Of a stretch of 34,316 nucleotides of DNA, positions 8,317 through 16,561 are shown piece after piece. This stretch comes from Rhizobiaceae bacterium (GTDB lineage: Bacteria; Pseudomonadota; Alphaproteobacteria; Rhizobiales; Rhizobiaceae), in the NCBI GenBank assembly GCA_014238155.1, contig JABABQ010000025.1:1-34316 (forward strand), in the 5' to 3' direction. Under the pieces are notes generated by a model. The model was not told the origin of the DNA. It saw only the letters and a list, made by a program, of their open reading frames with translations, and ran no database searches. The position numbers were made by a program, and so were the translations under genes. Each line of letters begins with the position of its first letter. Within the stretch, counting starts at the first letter, position 1.

Positions 8317-9397
8317 CTTCGGCGGTCGGATCGCCATGCACACCGTCAATTTGAGCATGCGTTACAAACTGCTCGTCCGACAGATCCGTCACGACGTGCA
8401 TGGTGGTGTCTTTTAACAACTGATCAATCCGGGCGACTGACGGCTCATGGATCTGGTGTCGAAACGCATCGTCTTTCAGCGCTTCCTTCATACCGGAGGC
8501 CAGCCCCAGTATCCGCTCGGTGTCCGTGAAATGAGCGCAGATCATCAGCATGTCATTGCCGGCCATCAGAAACTTGCGTGCAGAATCTGAAGTGTCGAAA
8601 TATCGATCCATGGCATGCATGCCAATGTCGTCTGAAACGACAACCCCATTATAGCTCAGTTGTTTTCGCAATAATCCAGTGGTGATTTTATGCGACAGAG
8701 TGGCAGGATATTGATGATCGATATTGGGATACAGAATATGCCCGGTCATGATTATGCGAATACCGCGATCGACGGCTGCTTGAAAGGGGATCAACTCACG
8801 CGCGATCAATTCGTCTTTCGACAGGTTAAGGCTCGGCAAATCGTAATGAGAATCCACATCAGTGTCGCCGTGGCCGGGAAAGTGTTTGGCACAGGCCCAG
8901 ACATTTTCGCTGTGGATCCCGTCAATGAACTCTTCACCGCAAGCACTGACAAGATCGGGGGCGGAACCAAATGCACGAGTGCCGATGACCGGATTGTCTG
9001 GATTGGTGTGAATATCCATCACTGGCGCAAAATTCATATTGATACCGAGCGAGGCCAGTTCCTTGCCCATTGCAGCACCAACTTGCCTGGCTTTGGGCGC
9101 CCATTCACTGGCGCTTTTAAAGCGGGTGACCGGGGGCGGAGTTCGACAGACCCGTGCTCCTTCGTGATCGGTTGCAATGAACATTTTATCGCGTCCCGCA
9201 GCAGCTCTAATATCGGTGACCAATCGACGTTGATTGTCGAGCCATGCCTCGTAGTCCGTGCCATGTATGAAGTTGCTTTTAAACAGAATCACGCCAGCAG
9301 GACTGACGGTGCTGAGCAGTCGTTTGTCTTTGTCTGACAATGCTGTTTCAGGCTGCAGACCCAGAAATACATGGCTGCCGACATCCGATAAATCCAT
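8309..9397 (-). CDS. nagZ: NagZ-like beta-N-acetylhexosaminidase (GH3)
   Basis: A 362-residue glycoside hydrolase family 3 enzyme of the NagZ type, which removes N-acetylglucosamine from muropeptides during cytoplasmic peptidoglycan recycling. It carries the signature KHFPGHGDT at residues 171-179 (with the catalytic His of the Asp/His dyad), MNFAPVMDIH around 121, NPVIGTRAFG around 135, and VVSDDIGM with the probable nucleophile Asp256. An AGGA about 7 nt before the ATG supports the start. There is no secretion signal, consistent with cytoplasmic action. In many alphaproteobacteria nagZ lies next to SPOR-domain and segregation genes, which is not the case here. This could mean a related GH3 paralogue, so the symbol is used with reserve. 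Confidence 0.88.
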   Translation of the reverse strand: MDLSDVGSHVFLGLQPETALSDKDKRLLSTVSPAGVILFKSNFIHGTDYEAWLDNQRRLVTDIRAAAGRDKMFIATDHEGARVCRTPPPVTRFKSASEWAPKARQVGAAMGKELASLGINMNFAPVMDIHTNPDNPVIGTRAFGSAPDLVSACGEEFIDGIHSENVWACAKHFPGHGDTDVDSHYDLPSLNLSKDELIARELIPFQAAVDRGIRIIMTGHILYPNIDHQYPATLSHKITTGLLRKQLSYNGVVVSDDIGMHAMDRYFDTSDSARKFLMAGNDMLMICAHFTDTERILGLASGMKEALKDDAFRHQIHEPSVARIDQLLKDTTMHVVTDLSDEQFVTHAQIDGVHGDPTAEVM

Positions 9398-9533
9398 TGA
9401 TACATCCTGTGAACATTTTAAGTTGGTTCGATTCTAACATCATTAACCTTACTGAAGTGGAAAAGCTGTCTGCAACTGCCGACATGGTCCTCTCGCCACT
9501 CTCCGTTCGCTGCTCGCCGCCATGCGCACCGAC

Positions 9534-9562
9534 TTGACAAATCTGGCGGCCAGAGTTTTAAT
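9534..9562 (+). promoter_or_regulatory. Promoter of the MarR-hpaB unit
   Basis: TTGACA at 9534-9539 is a perfect -35 hexamer, followed after 17 nt by TTTAAT at 9557-9562 as the -10. It lies about 30 nt before the regulator start codon and is the best sigma70-type promoter in the window. Confidence 0.7.
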
Positions 9563-9576
9563 TAACATATTAATTA
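9559..9576. promoter_or_regulatory. Inverted-repeat operator, probably of the MarR regulator
   Basis: A perfect inverted repeat, TAATTAA-CATA-TTAATTA, has 7-nt arms and a 4-nt spacer. It overlaps the -10 of the promoter just upstream and lies 15 nt before the regulator gene. AT-rich palindromes of this size are typical MarR-family operators. The position suggests autorepression and repression of the downstream hydroxylase gene, relieved by an aromatic ligand (inference). Confidence 0.65.
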
Positions 9577-9590
9577 TTTATATGTGAACA

Positions 9591-10046
9591 ATGACCGCAA
9601 ATTTCGACCAATCTCTTCCAATGATCCTGCACCGTGCGCTTGATGCAACGATGCCGGATTATCGTGAGTTGTTTGCCAGATTCAATCTGACCGAACAACA
9701 GTGGCGGGTCTTACGGGTTTTGTGGTCGGCTAAGAAGGTGACTTCGGCTGATTTGTCTTCACGTACCTTATTGCCCGCGCCAAGCCTGGTCGGCATTCTC
9801 GACAGGCTGGAAAAGAAAGGGCTTGTGAATCGGGTGCGCTCGGTGAAGGACCGGCGGTCGGTATTTGTGATTGCAACGGCAGAAGGGCGCGCGCTTGAAG
9901 CGCAAGTGACACCCCTGGTCACCGAAATTGATCAACGACTGCGTGCCAGTGTTTCGGCTGAAGAGTGGCTGGCGATGCAAACTGTGTTGCAAAAAATTTC
10001 AAATAGCACCGTTGCTGCCAACCAACCATCCAAATCCGTGACTTGA
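9591..10046 (+). CDS. MarR-family regulator, HpaR-like
   Basis: A 151-residue MarR-family winged-helix regulator. The core reads LTEQQWRVLRVLW (recognisable HpaR/MarR helix), DLSSRTLLPAPSLVGILDRLEKKGLVNRVRS (helix-turn-helix and recognition helix), and KDRRSVFVIATAEG (wing). This spacing and wording match the HpaR subgroup, which controls homoprotocatechuate/4-hydroxyphenylacetate genes. It lies 35 nt upstream of an HpaB-type hydroxylase and behind a promoter with an overlapping inverted repeat, so it most likely represses that two-gene unit and itself. The inducer is unknown. Confidence 0.88.
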   Translation: MTANFDQSLPMILHRALDATMPDYRELFARFNLTEQQWRVLRVLWSAKKVTSADLSSRTLLPAPSLVGILDRLEKKGLVNRVRSVKDRRSVFVIATAEGRALEAQVTPLVTEIDQRLRASVSAEEWLAMQTVLQKISNSTVAANQPSKSVT

Positions 10047-10081
10047 GCGGCCAATAATATACCAGATCGAGGAACAAATTC

Positions 10082-11617
10082 ATGGAAGATTGTGCTACAG
10101 TAGACGCCAAGGCATCCGACATTATTGATCAGGCTGGTGCCAATGGTGGTGGAGCAGAAATTGGCAAGGGCATTCGCACCGGCGAACAATATCTCGCTGG
10201 TTTAAGAGATGGTCGGGAAGTTTGGTCTCAGGGCAAGCGGATTAAAGATGTAACCGTTGAACCGGGTATGATGCGGGGAGCGGCAACTCTGGCATCATTT
10301 CTGGATCGCCAGCATCACGATGACTACCGTGATGTTGTGACTTACAAAGACGCTGATGGCGATCGCTGCGCAATGGCCTATCAGATGCCGAAGTCAAAGG
10401 ACGACGTCACCGCACGGGGGCGCGCCTATTACCAGTGGGCGAAATGGTCCAACGGGATGTTTGGACGAACACCGGACTACAAAAACGCATCCTTGATGGC
10501 GTTTGCCTCGGCGACCAAGTTTTTGTCTCGCGGCACCAAGGGGCAGACCGATTTCGCGGCCAACATGGTCAAATTTTATGATTATGCCCGCAAGAACGAC
10601 AAAGTGCTGACCCACACATTGGTCAATCCGACATTCAACTTTCAACAAGCTGCTGCTGGCAAGTATAGCGAGAAAGTGGCCTTACAAGTTGTCGAAGAGA
10701 CAGATGCAGGAATCGTCGTGAACGGCGCCAGGCTGCTGGCGACGCTTGGACCTCTGGCCGACGAAATCGAAGTATTTCCCTCCACCGTCTTGCGGGCCGG
10801 TGAAGAGAATGTTCCTTTCGCATTTGCCTTTGCCTTGCCCATTAACACGCCGGGTCTGAAACTGATTTGCCGCGATACTTATGATCACGGGAAGTCGCAT
10901 TTTGATGCGCCGCTATCGTCACGTTTCGAGGAGATGGATGCGGTTGTCATTTTTGATAATGTCTTCGTGCCCTGGGAGCGGGTGTTTATGTATGGCGAGC
11001 CGGAACTCTGCAATCAGGCTTTTGGCGCAACGAACTCTGTTGTTCACATGATGCATCAAGTTGCCTGTGGCAAACTGGCCAAGTCGGAATTTTTGGTTGG
11101 AATCTTGTGTGCCATTGCCAAGGCAAGCGGACGTGACAAGGATCTGTATACCAAGGGCCTGATCGCAGAAGTCATGCAGATGACTGAAACTGTTCGGGCA
11201 CTGCTTTATTCTGCTGAATCTCAGGCACATGAGGATGAGTACGGAAACTTTATTCCGTTGCGCGGGCCGCTTGAAACGTCGCGCAATCTCTATCCACGCA
11301 TGTATCCGCGGATGATTGAAATTCTCCAGCTGATCGGATCGTCCTCGTTGATGGCAACGCCCGCAGAGGCCGATTTTTCCAATGACTTGTCGTCCGACGT
11401 GGAAAAATACTTCCAACTGAGTTTCATGGAATCTCGTGACCGGGTTGCTCTATATCGTCTGGCGCATGATGTGGCGATTTCCGGATTTGGAACGCGTCAG
11501 GCTCTCTACGAGCGGTTCTTTTTTGGTCCGCCAGCGATCATGGCGTCGGCCTATTTCGATCTTTATGACAAAGAGCCCCTTGTGGGGCGTGTTGAAGACT
11601 TTCTCGGCCAAAGTTGA
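10082..11617 (+). CDS. HpaB-type flavin-dependent aromatic hydroxylase
   Basis: A 511-residue member of the 4-hydroxyphenylacetate 3-monooxygenase oxygenase family (HpaB/PvcC/pyoverdin chromophore group), two-component FADH2-dependent enzymes that ortho-hydroxylate phenols. Visible family segments are IRTGEQYLAGLRDGREVW near residue 30, GRAYYQWAKWSNGMFGRTPD near 120, DNVFVPWERVFMYG near 295, and the C-terminal FSNDLSSDVEKYF and DRVALYRLAHD blocks. GAGGA about 9 nt before the ATG fits the start. It is encoded directly behind an HpaR-like regulator. The FADH2-supplying reductase (HpaC) and all other homoprotocatechuate pathway genes are absent from the window, so the true phenolic substrate is open. 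The related 4-hydroxybutyryl-CoA dehydratase fold is less likely. Confidence 0.85.
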   Translation: MEDCATVDAKASDIIDQAGANGGGAEIGKGIRTGEQYLAGLRDGREVWSQGKRIKDVTVEPGMMRGAATLASFLDRQHHDDYRDVVTYKDADGDRCAMAYQMPKSKDDVTARGRAYYQWAKWSNGMFGRTPDYKNASLMAFASATKFLSRGTKGQTDFAANMVKFYDYARKNDKVLTHTLVNPTFNFQQAAAGKYSEKVALQVVEETDAGIVVNGARLLATLGPLADEIEVFPSTVLRAGEENVPFAFAFALPINTPGLKLICRDTYDHGKSHFDAPLSSRFEEMDAVVIFDNVFVPWERVFMYGEPELCNQAFGATNSVVHMMHQVACGKLAKSEFLVGILCAIAKASGRDKDLYTKGLIAEVMQMTETVRALLYSAESQAHEDEYGNFIPLRGPLETSRNLYPRMYPRMIEILQLIGSSSLMATPAEADFSNDLSSDVEKYFQLSFMESRDRVALYRLAHDVAISGFGTRQALYERFFFGPPAIMASAYFDLYDKEPLVGRVEDFLGQS

Positions 11618-11629
11618 GTGGCATACATA

Positions 11630-11659
11630 TTGGATGCGTTCGGAGGCTAAAAATAAAAT
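11630..11659 (+). promoter_or_regulatory. Predicted promoter of the iolI-transport-iolG unit
   Basis: TTGGAT (11630-11635) and TAAAAT (11654-11659) are separated by 18 nt. The palindromic operator starts 2 nt after the -10, the classic position for repression. Confidence 0.4.
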
Positions 11660-11660
11660 T

Positions 11661-11676
11661 TTGCAACCGGTTGCAA
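11661..11676. promoter_or_regulatory. 16-bp palindromic operator, LacI-type (copy 1)
   Basis: TTGCAACCGGTTGCAA is a perfect 16-bp palindrome with a central CG, the architecture of LacI/GalR-family operators. An identical copy lies at 21401-21416, before the other inositol units. A 16-bp perfect palindrome repeated exactly and only at two promoter regions of one pathway is very unlikely by chance. No LacI-family gene is in the window. Confidence 0.85.
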
Positions 11677-11742
11677 TATTGCGGAAGCGCGACTAGCATT
11701 CTCTCCTGACGGCCATTCAGGTCAGGGAGGAGCTTGTCGGGA

Positions 11743-12549
11743 ATGCCAGCATTCGCACTCAATCACATGACTGTCGCCTCTGCAGGCTTTCGACAGATGC
11801 TGGAGCTGGCACAGCAACTTGGCTGTGTTGGAGTGGAATGCCGAAATGATCTGTCCGGCCCATTGTTTGATGGTTATTCACCCACGCAAGCGGCAAAGAT
11901 GTTGCGCGACGCCGGGCTTCGATTGCTGTCCTTGGCCGAAATAAAGAGATTTGACCGGCTCACTGAAGCCGTTCTTCGCGATGCGATTTCCCTGATGGAC
12001 TCTGCGGCAGATGTCGGTGCTGAGGCGGTAAGTCTAATTCCAAACAATGACGGCAGTTTGTTTGACGAGGCTGCGTTTGTTGAGTCCCTGGAGCTGCTTC
12101 AACCTCATTTGCAACAGCGTGGTCTGACCGGCTTGATCGAGCCTTTGGGGTTTGAAACTTGCGGTCTGCGATTTAAGAAAACCGCAATTGATATCCTTGA
12201 AAAACACGACCACCTGACAGTTTTCCAGCTGATTCACGACACTTTTCATCATCATCTGGCGGGAGAAGTTGACCTGTTCGCCCAACAGACCGGTCTGGTT
12301 CACCTGTCCGGAGTGACGGAACGGGGACTTGAGGCTTCGCAAATGCGCGACTCACATCGCCTTTTGGTGGATCAGGACGATCGTCTTGGAAACGTTACGC
12401 AAATAATCCAATTGCTGAACGCGGGATATTCGGGACTAATGTCTTTTGAAGCCTTTGCTCCGGCTTTGCACCGCGATCCTAACAATGTTGAGATGATCAG
12501 GAATTCCATGAATTATATTGATGCTGCGCTGTCACAGGAGGCTGCATAG
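11743..12549 (+). CDS. iolI: 2-keto-myo-inositol isomerase, IolI-like
   Basis: A 268-residue TIM-barrel protein of the AP-endonuclease-2/sugar isomerase superfamily. It starts FALNHMTVASAGFRQMLELAQQLGC and continues GVECRNDLSGPLFDGY, the pattern of IolI, which interconverts 2-keto-myo-inositol and 1-keto-D-chiro-inositol. Probable metal ligands are in GLIEPLGFET (Glu), VFQLIHDTFHHHLAG (Asp/His), HLSGV and MSFEAFAP. A TTG at 11734 is in frame, but AGGGAGGAG (11724-11732) is correctly spaced only for the ATG at 11743. It is the first gene of the plus-strand inositol unit, behind operator copy 1 and followed by the ABC importer. Confidence 0.85.
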   Translation: MPAFALNHMTVASAGFRQMLELAQQLGCVGVECRNDLSGPLFDGYSPTQAAKMLRDAGLRLLSLAEIKRFDRLTEAVLRDAISLMDSAADVGAEAVSLIPNNDGSLFDEAAFVESLELLQPHLQQRGLTGLIEPLGFETCGLRFKKTAIDILEKHDHLTVFQLIHDTFHHHLAGEVDLFAQQTGLVHLSGVTERGLEASQMRDSHRLLVDQDDRLGNVTQIIQLLNAGYSGLMSFEAFAPALHRDPNNVEMIRNSMNYIDAALSQEAA

Positions 12550-12635
12550 GAATTCTGTATAAAGTTGCCCCAATGGGGGATCCGGTCAACTATTCGAAAA
12601 GGATGAGCCGGACATCCAAATTCTGGGAGAATACA

Positions 12636-13574
12636 ATGAAAAAAACTCTATTAAGCATCGGCCTTGCGGCGATGATGACAACAACCGCATTTGCACAGGA
12701 GATAGGTGCAACGATCTCTCGTTTTGACGACAACTGGTTGACAGTAATGCGTAACGGCATGACCGAACACGCCGCCAAGCAGTCTGGCGTTAGCTTGCAA
12801 ATGGAAGACGCGACAGATGACCTCGCCAAGCAGATTGACCAGGTGAAGAACTTTGTCGCATCGGGCGTTGACGCGATTATCGTGAACATCGTCGATACAT
12901 CGGCAGGCGCCGCTATTACGGAAGCTGCCGGTAATACACCGCTGGTTTTCGTCAACCGGGAGCCCGACAACGTAAACGAACTGCCGCCGACACAGGCGTT
13001 CGTGGCATCAAATGAAATCGAATCTGGCACGCTTTCGGCTTTCCAAGTGTGCAACAATTTGCGTGCTGACGGTAAGGCTGGTGGCGCCAAGGGCTATCTC
13101 ATGAATGGCCAACTTTCAAACCAGGCCGCTGTTCAGCGTTCCAAGGACGTGCATGACATCATCGGCATTGATATGTGCAACTTCATGACCCTGATCGATG
13201 AGCAAACCGCTAACTGGTCGCGCGATGAAGCACAGGACCTAATGACCAATTGGATGTCATCTGGTGAGCCGTTTGACTTCGTCCTTGCCAACAATGACGA
13301 AATGGCCATTGGCGCGATCCAGGCCATGAAGGCTGCGGGCATGGACATGGCTGACGTCCAGGTTGGTGGCGTTGACGCCAGCCAGGACGCATTGGTTTCA
13401 ATGCAGGCCGGAGACTATGACGTAACTGTATTTCAGGATGCATACGGTCAGGGCTCGGGTTCCGTGGATACGGCGCTCGCATTGGCTGCTGGTAAGAAGG
13501 TAGATCAGAAAGTCTACATTCCGTTCAAACTGGTCACACCGGCCAATATGGGCGACTTCCTTAGCAAGAACTAG
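12636..13574 (+). CDS. Sugar (inositol) ABC transporter substrate-binding protein
   Basis: A 312-residue periplasmic binding protein of the ribose/xylose/inositol class (peripla_BP_4). The signal peptide MKKTLLSIGLAAMMTTTAFA is clear, with probable cleavage before QEIGATISRF. Family blocks are DDLAKQIDQVKNFVASGVDAIIVN, TPLVFVNREP, and FDFVLANNDEMAIGAIQAMKAAG with GGVDASQDALVSMQAGDYDVTVFQD. GGGAGA ends 5 nt before the ATG; earlier in-frame ATGs would put extra residues in front of the signal peptide. Placement between iolI and iolG suggests inositol as ligand, but fructose or ribose cannot be excluded from sequence. A strong hairpin follows the stop codon. Confidence 0.9.
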   Translation: MKKTLLSIGLAAMMTTTAFAQEIGATISRFDDNWLTVMRNGMTEHAAKQSGVSLQMEDATDDLAKQIDQVKNFVASGVDAIIVNIVDTSAGAAITEAAGNTPLVFVNREPDNVNELPPTQAFVASNEIESGTLSAFQVCNNLRADGKAGGAKGYLMNGQLSNQAAVQRSKDVHDIIGIDMCNFMTLIDEQTANWSRDEAQDLMTNWMSSGEPFDFVLANNDEMAIGAIQAMKAAGMDMADVQVGGVDASQDALVSMQAGDYDVTVFQDAYGQGSGSVDTALALAAGKKVDQKVYIPFKLVTPANMGDFLSKN

Positions 13575-13587
13575 GTTAGCCGAACTC

Positions 13588-13616
13588 TTCTGTGGCGGCT
13601 TTTCGCCGCCACAGAA
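13588..13616 (+). other. Intercistronic stem-loop after the binding-protein gene
   Basis: A perfect 12-bp stem (TTCTGTGGCGGC/GCCGCCACAGAA) with the 5-nt loop TTTTC lies 14 nt after the binding-protein stop and 50 nt before the permease start. It is followed by TTCTTACT rather than a long U-run. Such structures often stabilise the upstream message or cause partial termination, giving more binding protein than membrane components. Confidence 0.75.
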
Positions 13617-13666
13617 TTCTTACTAGCCGCCCGGTTAACTGGCGGAAAAAAGGGGAAGTGACGCAA

Positions 13667-14740
13667 ATGAATGATACTAGCCACGGCACTGGCGGGCTGA
13701 CCTTCGACCAGAGCAAAAGAACTTGGCCGAACGAAATGAACATTCTCTTCGCCCTGGTCATCATCATCGTAATCTTTGAGATTTTGGGGCAGGTTTTGCC
13801 CTATATGAACGGCCAAAGTTTCCTCTTTGATACCAGAGGCCGATTCGACACGATTTTCAACGAGGCGCGGCTGCAGATTATTATTTTGCAAGTTGCGATC
13901 ATCGGAATCATCGCGCTGGGTGTCACGCAAGTAATCATCACAGCCGGAATTGACCTCAGTTCCGGTCCACTCGTTGCTGCAACTGCCATGATCGCGATGA
14001 GCTTCGGACAGACAGAGCTGGTGAACGGCAACCCGAACCCCAAGGCGATCTTTGGACTCTGGGCCATGGACTTACCGGTATTGGTGCCCGTCGTTATAGG
14101 GCTTTTATTCGGGGCCATGATCGGGGCCATAAACGGAACATTTGTTGCCATTTTCCGCATTCCTCCGTTTATTGCCACGCTCGGCATGTTCCTGATTTGT
14201 CGGGGCATTGCGCTATGGTGGTCCGCCGGCCGGCCAGTTTCGTTCCCAACCGAGAGCTATAAGTTTCTCGGCTCGGGTATGATGCCGGTGGTCTGGTTTT
14301 TGTCACTGGCGGTGCTTTTCCACGTGATCCTTCGCTATACGGTTTACGGCAAACACACTTATGCGATCGGTTCGAACGAAGAAGCCGCGCGAATGTCGGG
14401 CATCAACGTCAAGCGGCACAAGATCATGGTCTACACCATTGCGTCTATGCTGGCCGCATTTGCAGGTGTCGTGTTGAGCGCGAAAGCCTCAACAGCTCAA
14501 GCTGGTATGGGAGAGTTCTACGAACTCTTTGCCATAGCCATGGCGGTCATCGGTGGTATCAGTCTGACCGGGGGACGCGGATCAATTATCGGCACTGTCC
14601 TCGGCGCCATGGTGCTCGGTGTCATTCGTTCTGGCTTTACCTTCGTAAAACTGGACGGATCCTATCAGCTGATGGCTATGGGTAGCATCATCATCGCAGC
14701 AGTGATTTTGGACCAATATCGACAGCGCAACCGCGCATAA
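13667..14740 (+). CDS. Sugar (inositol) ABC transporter permease
   Basis: A 357-residue inner-membrane permease of the RbsC/FrcC family (BPD_transp_2). It shows many hydrophobic helices and the family landmarks GVTQVIITAGIDLSSGPLVA near residue 110, GAMIGAINGTFVAIFRIPPFIATLG in the middle, and the C-terminal AIAMAVIGGISLTGGRGSIIGTVLGA. The frame is open upstream from 13592, but that would start inside the intercistronic hairpin. AGGGGAAG (13651-13658) sits 8 nt before the ATG at 13667, which I therefore choose. It forms the channel with the binding protein upstream and the ATPase 15 nt downstream. Confidence 0.93.
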   Translation: MNDTSHGTGGLTFDQSKRTWPNEMNILFALVIIIVIFEILGQVLPYMNGQSFLFDTRGRFDTIFNEARLQIIILQVAIIGIIALGVTQVIITAGIDLSSGPLVAATAMIAMSFGQTELVNGNPNPKAIFGLWAMDLPVLVPVVIGLLFGAMIGAINGTFVAIFRIPPFIATLGMFLICRGIALWWSAGRPVSFPTESYKFLGSGMMPVVWFLSLAVLFHVILRYTVYGKHTYAIGSNEEAARMSGINVKRHKIMVYTIASMLAAFAGVVLSAKASTAQAGMGEFYELFAIAMAVIGGISLTGGRGSIIGTVLGAMVLGVIRSGFTFVKLDGSYQLMAMGSIIIAAVILDQYRQRNRA

Positions 14741-14755
14741 GTCAGGAGAGACACA

Positions 14756-15532
14756 ATGAGCGATGAAATTGTTCTGAAAACCGAAGACCTGACCAAGCAT
14801 TATGGTGGTGTACATGCGCTGGAGGGTGCAAATTTCGAACTCAAGAAAGGCGAACATATCGCCGTCATGGGCGACAATGGTGCAGGAAAGTCGACCTTTG
14901 TGCGCCAAATCACGGGCGTGGAGCAGCGCACTCGCGGCAAGATCTGGCTGTATAATGATGAGGTAAGTTTTGCCGGTCCTTTAGACGCGCGAGAAGCGGG
15001 CATCGAAACCGTATTCCAGACACTTGCGCTGGCCGATGATCTGGACGTGCCCGACAATTTGTTCCTTGGGCGTGAGATAACCAAATTGGATTGGCTCGGA
15101 CCGTTCCGTTTCCTTGACTACAAGGCTATGCGCGCAGCAACGCTGGAGGGTTTAGAAAAAACGGCCGTGAAGATCCCAAACATCCGTAACTCGATCCGCA
15201 ACATGTCTGGTGGTCAACGGCAATGTGTGGCGATCGCGCGTACTGCCACCTTCCACTCGCGCCTAACCATCATGGACGAACCAACGGCGGCCTTGGGTGT
15301 TCAGGAAACGGAGCAAGTCGAGAACATTATCCGAACCCTAAAGGAGGCCGGAGAACCTTTGATTCTGGTCAGCCACAACATGCGGCAGGTCATGGACCTT
15401 ATGGACCGCATCATCGTATTCCGTCGCGGCCGCATCGTTGCCAATCTGAAAAAAGAAGAAACTGACGGTCAGGATGTTGTTGCCTATATTACTGGAGCGA
15501 AAACCGGTGCTGAATTTGGTGACGCTGCCTGA
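14756..15532 (+). CDS. Sugar (inositol) ABC transporter ATP-binding protein, single domain
   Basis: A 258-residue ABC ATPase. Walker A GDNGAGKST is at residues 39-47, the signature SGGQRQ at about 151-156, Walker B LTIMDEP at 170-176, and the switch His in LILVSHNM near 205. Most carbohydrate importers of this class (RbsA, IatA) have a fused double ATPase of about 500 residues; this one is a single domain like FrcA of rhizobia, so it should act as a homodimer. AGGAGAG upstream of the ATG supports the start. It follows the permease by 15 nt and precedes iolG by 24 nt, so all belong to one transcript. Confidence 0.93.
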   Translation: MSDEIVLKTEDLTKHYGGVHALEGANFELKKGEHIAVMGDNGAGKSTFVRQITGVEQRTRGKIWLYNDEVSFAGPLDAREAGIETVFQTLALADDLDVPDNLFLGREITKLDWLGPFRFLDYKAMRAATLEGLEKTAVKIPNIRNSIRNMSGGQRQCVAIARTATFHSRLTIMDEPTAALGVQETEQVENIIRTLKEAGEPLILVSHNMRQVMDLMDRIIVFRRGRIVANLKKEETDGQDVVAYITGAKTGAEFGDAA

Positions 15533-15556
15533 TTGCACCCAGCCATTGGTAGGTAA

Positions 15557-16561
15557 ATGACAGTTAACTTTGCTATTTTGGGCGTTGGTCGAATTGGCCA
15601 GGTTCATGGAAACGCAATTGCTTCTGTGAAGGGAGCTAAACTGGTTGCCGTAAGCGACCCAATGGAACTGGCTGCCAGGGCGATGCAGGCGGAGCACGGC
15701 TGCGACATACGTTTAATTGATGAAATTGCTGCAGCAAGTGACGTGGATGCCGTAGTCATCTGCACGCCAACCGACACTCATGCCGATTTGATCGAGAAGT
15801 TTTGTCGGGCGGGCAAGGCGGTGTTCTGCGAAAAGCCGATCGATCTGGACCTGGAAAGAGTAAGGTCCTGTCTGAAGGTGGTGGAAGAAACCGCCGGAAC
15901 GTTGATGGTTGGATTTCAGCGACGTTTTGATCCGGACTTCCTGGCATTGAAGTCCGCCATTGATGAAGGGCGCATAGGTGAGGTTGAAATGATCACCCTG
16001 ACCAGCCGTGATCCAGGTCCACCACCTGGGGATTACATCTCCCGATCAGGTGGAATATTTCGTGATATGACAATCCACGATTTTGATGTTGCCCGCTGGC
16101 TGTTGGACGAAGATGTTGAAACCGTGCAGGCGGCGGCCAGTGTTCTGGTTGATCCCGAAATTGGTGCACTTGGGGACTTTGACAGTATCAATGTAATCCT
16201 GCGTACAGCATCAGGCAAACAGGCGACGATTACCAATTCGCGCCGAGCACTTTACGGCTACGATCAGCGCATTGAAGTTCACGGTTCAAAGGGATCAGTA
16301 TCGGCGAATAATCACCATAATGCCCGTATCGAAGTCGCCGATTCGGATGGCTACCATCGGCCAGCCTTGCTCGACTTTTTTATGTCGCGTTACATGACTG
16401 CATATGCTGCCGAGATTGCCAGTTTCGTAAATTGTGTGGCAAACTCCGATGAACCACCAACAACAGGAAATGATGGCTATTTGGCACTCGCTCTGGCCGA
16501 AGCTGCGGTGCAATCTGTTGAACAGCAGCGTGTTGTGAAAATGTCGGAACTATTGAATTAA
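15557..16561 (+). CDS. iolG: myo-Inositol 2-dehydrogenase
   Basis: A 334-residue Gfo/Idh/MocA oxidoreductase that oxidises myo-inositol to 2-keto-myo-inositol with NAD, the first catabolic step. The Rossmann motif GVGRIG is at residues 9-14, and the family CEKPIDL is at 91-97 with catalytic Lys93. The triad is completed by Asp170 and His174 in RDMTIHDFD, matching the Lys/Asp/His spacing of B. subtilis IolG. Of the three paralogues in the window this is the one most like true inositol dehydrogenase. It is cotranscribed with the importer, and its stop overlaps the next start by one base (TAATG). Confidence 0.93.
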   Translation: MTVNFAILGVGRIGQVHGNAIASVKGAKLVAVSDPMELAARAMQAEHGCDIRLIDEIAAASDVDAVVICTPTDTHADLIEKFCRAGKAVFCEKPIDLDLERVRSCLKVVEETAGTLMVGFQRRFDPDFLALKSAIDEGRIGEVEMITLTSRDPGPPPGDYISRSGGIFRDMTIHDFDVARWLLDEDVETVQAAASVLVDPEIGALGDFDSINVILRTASGKQATITNSRRALYGYDQRIEVHGSKGSVSANNHHNARIEVADSDGYHRPALLDFFMSRYMTAYAAEIASFVNCVANSDEPPTTGNDGYLALALAEAAVQSVEQQRVVKMSELLN

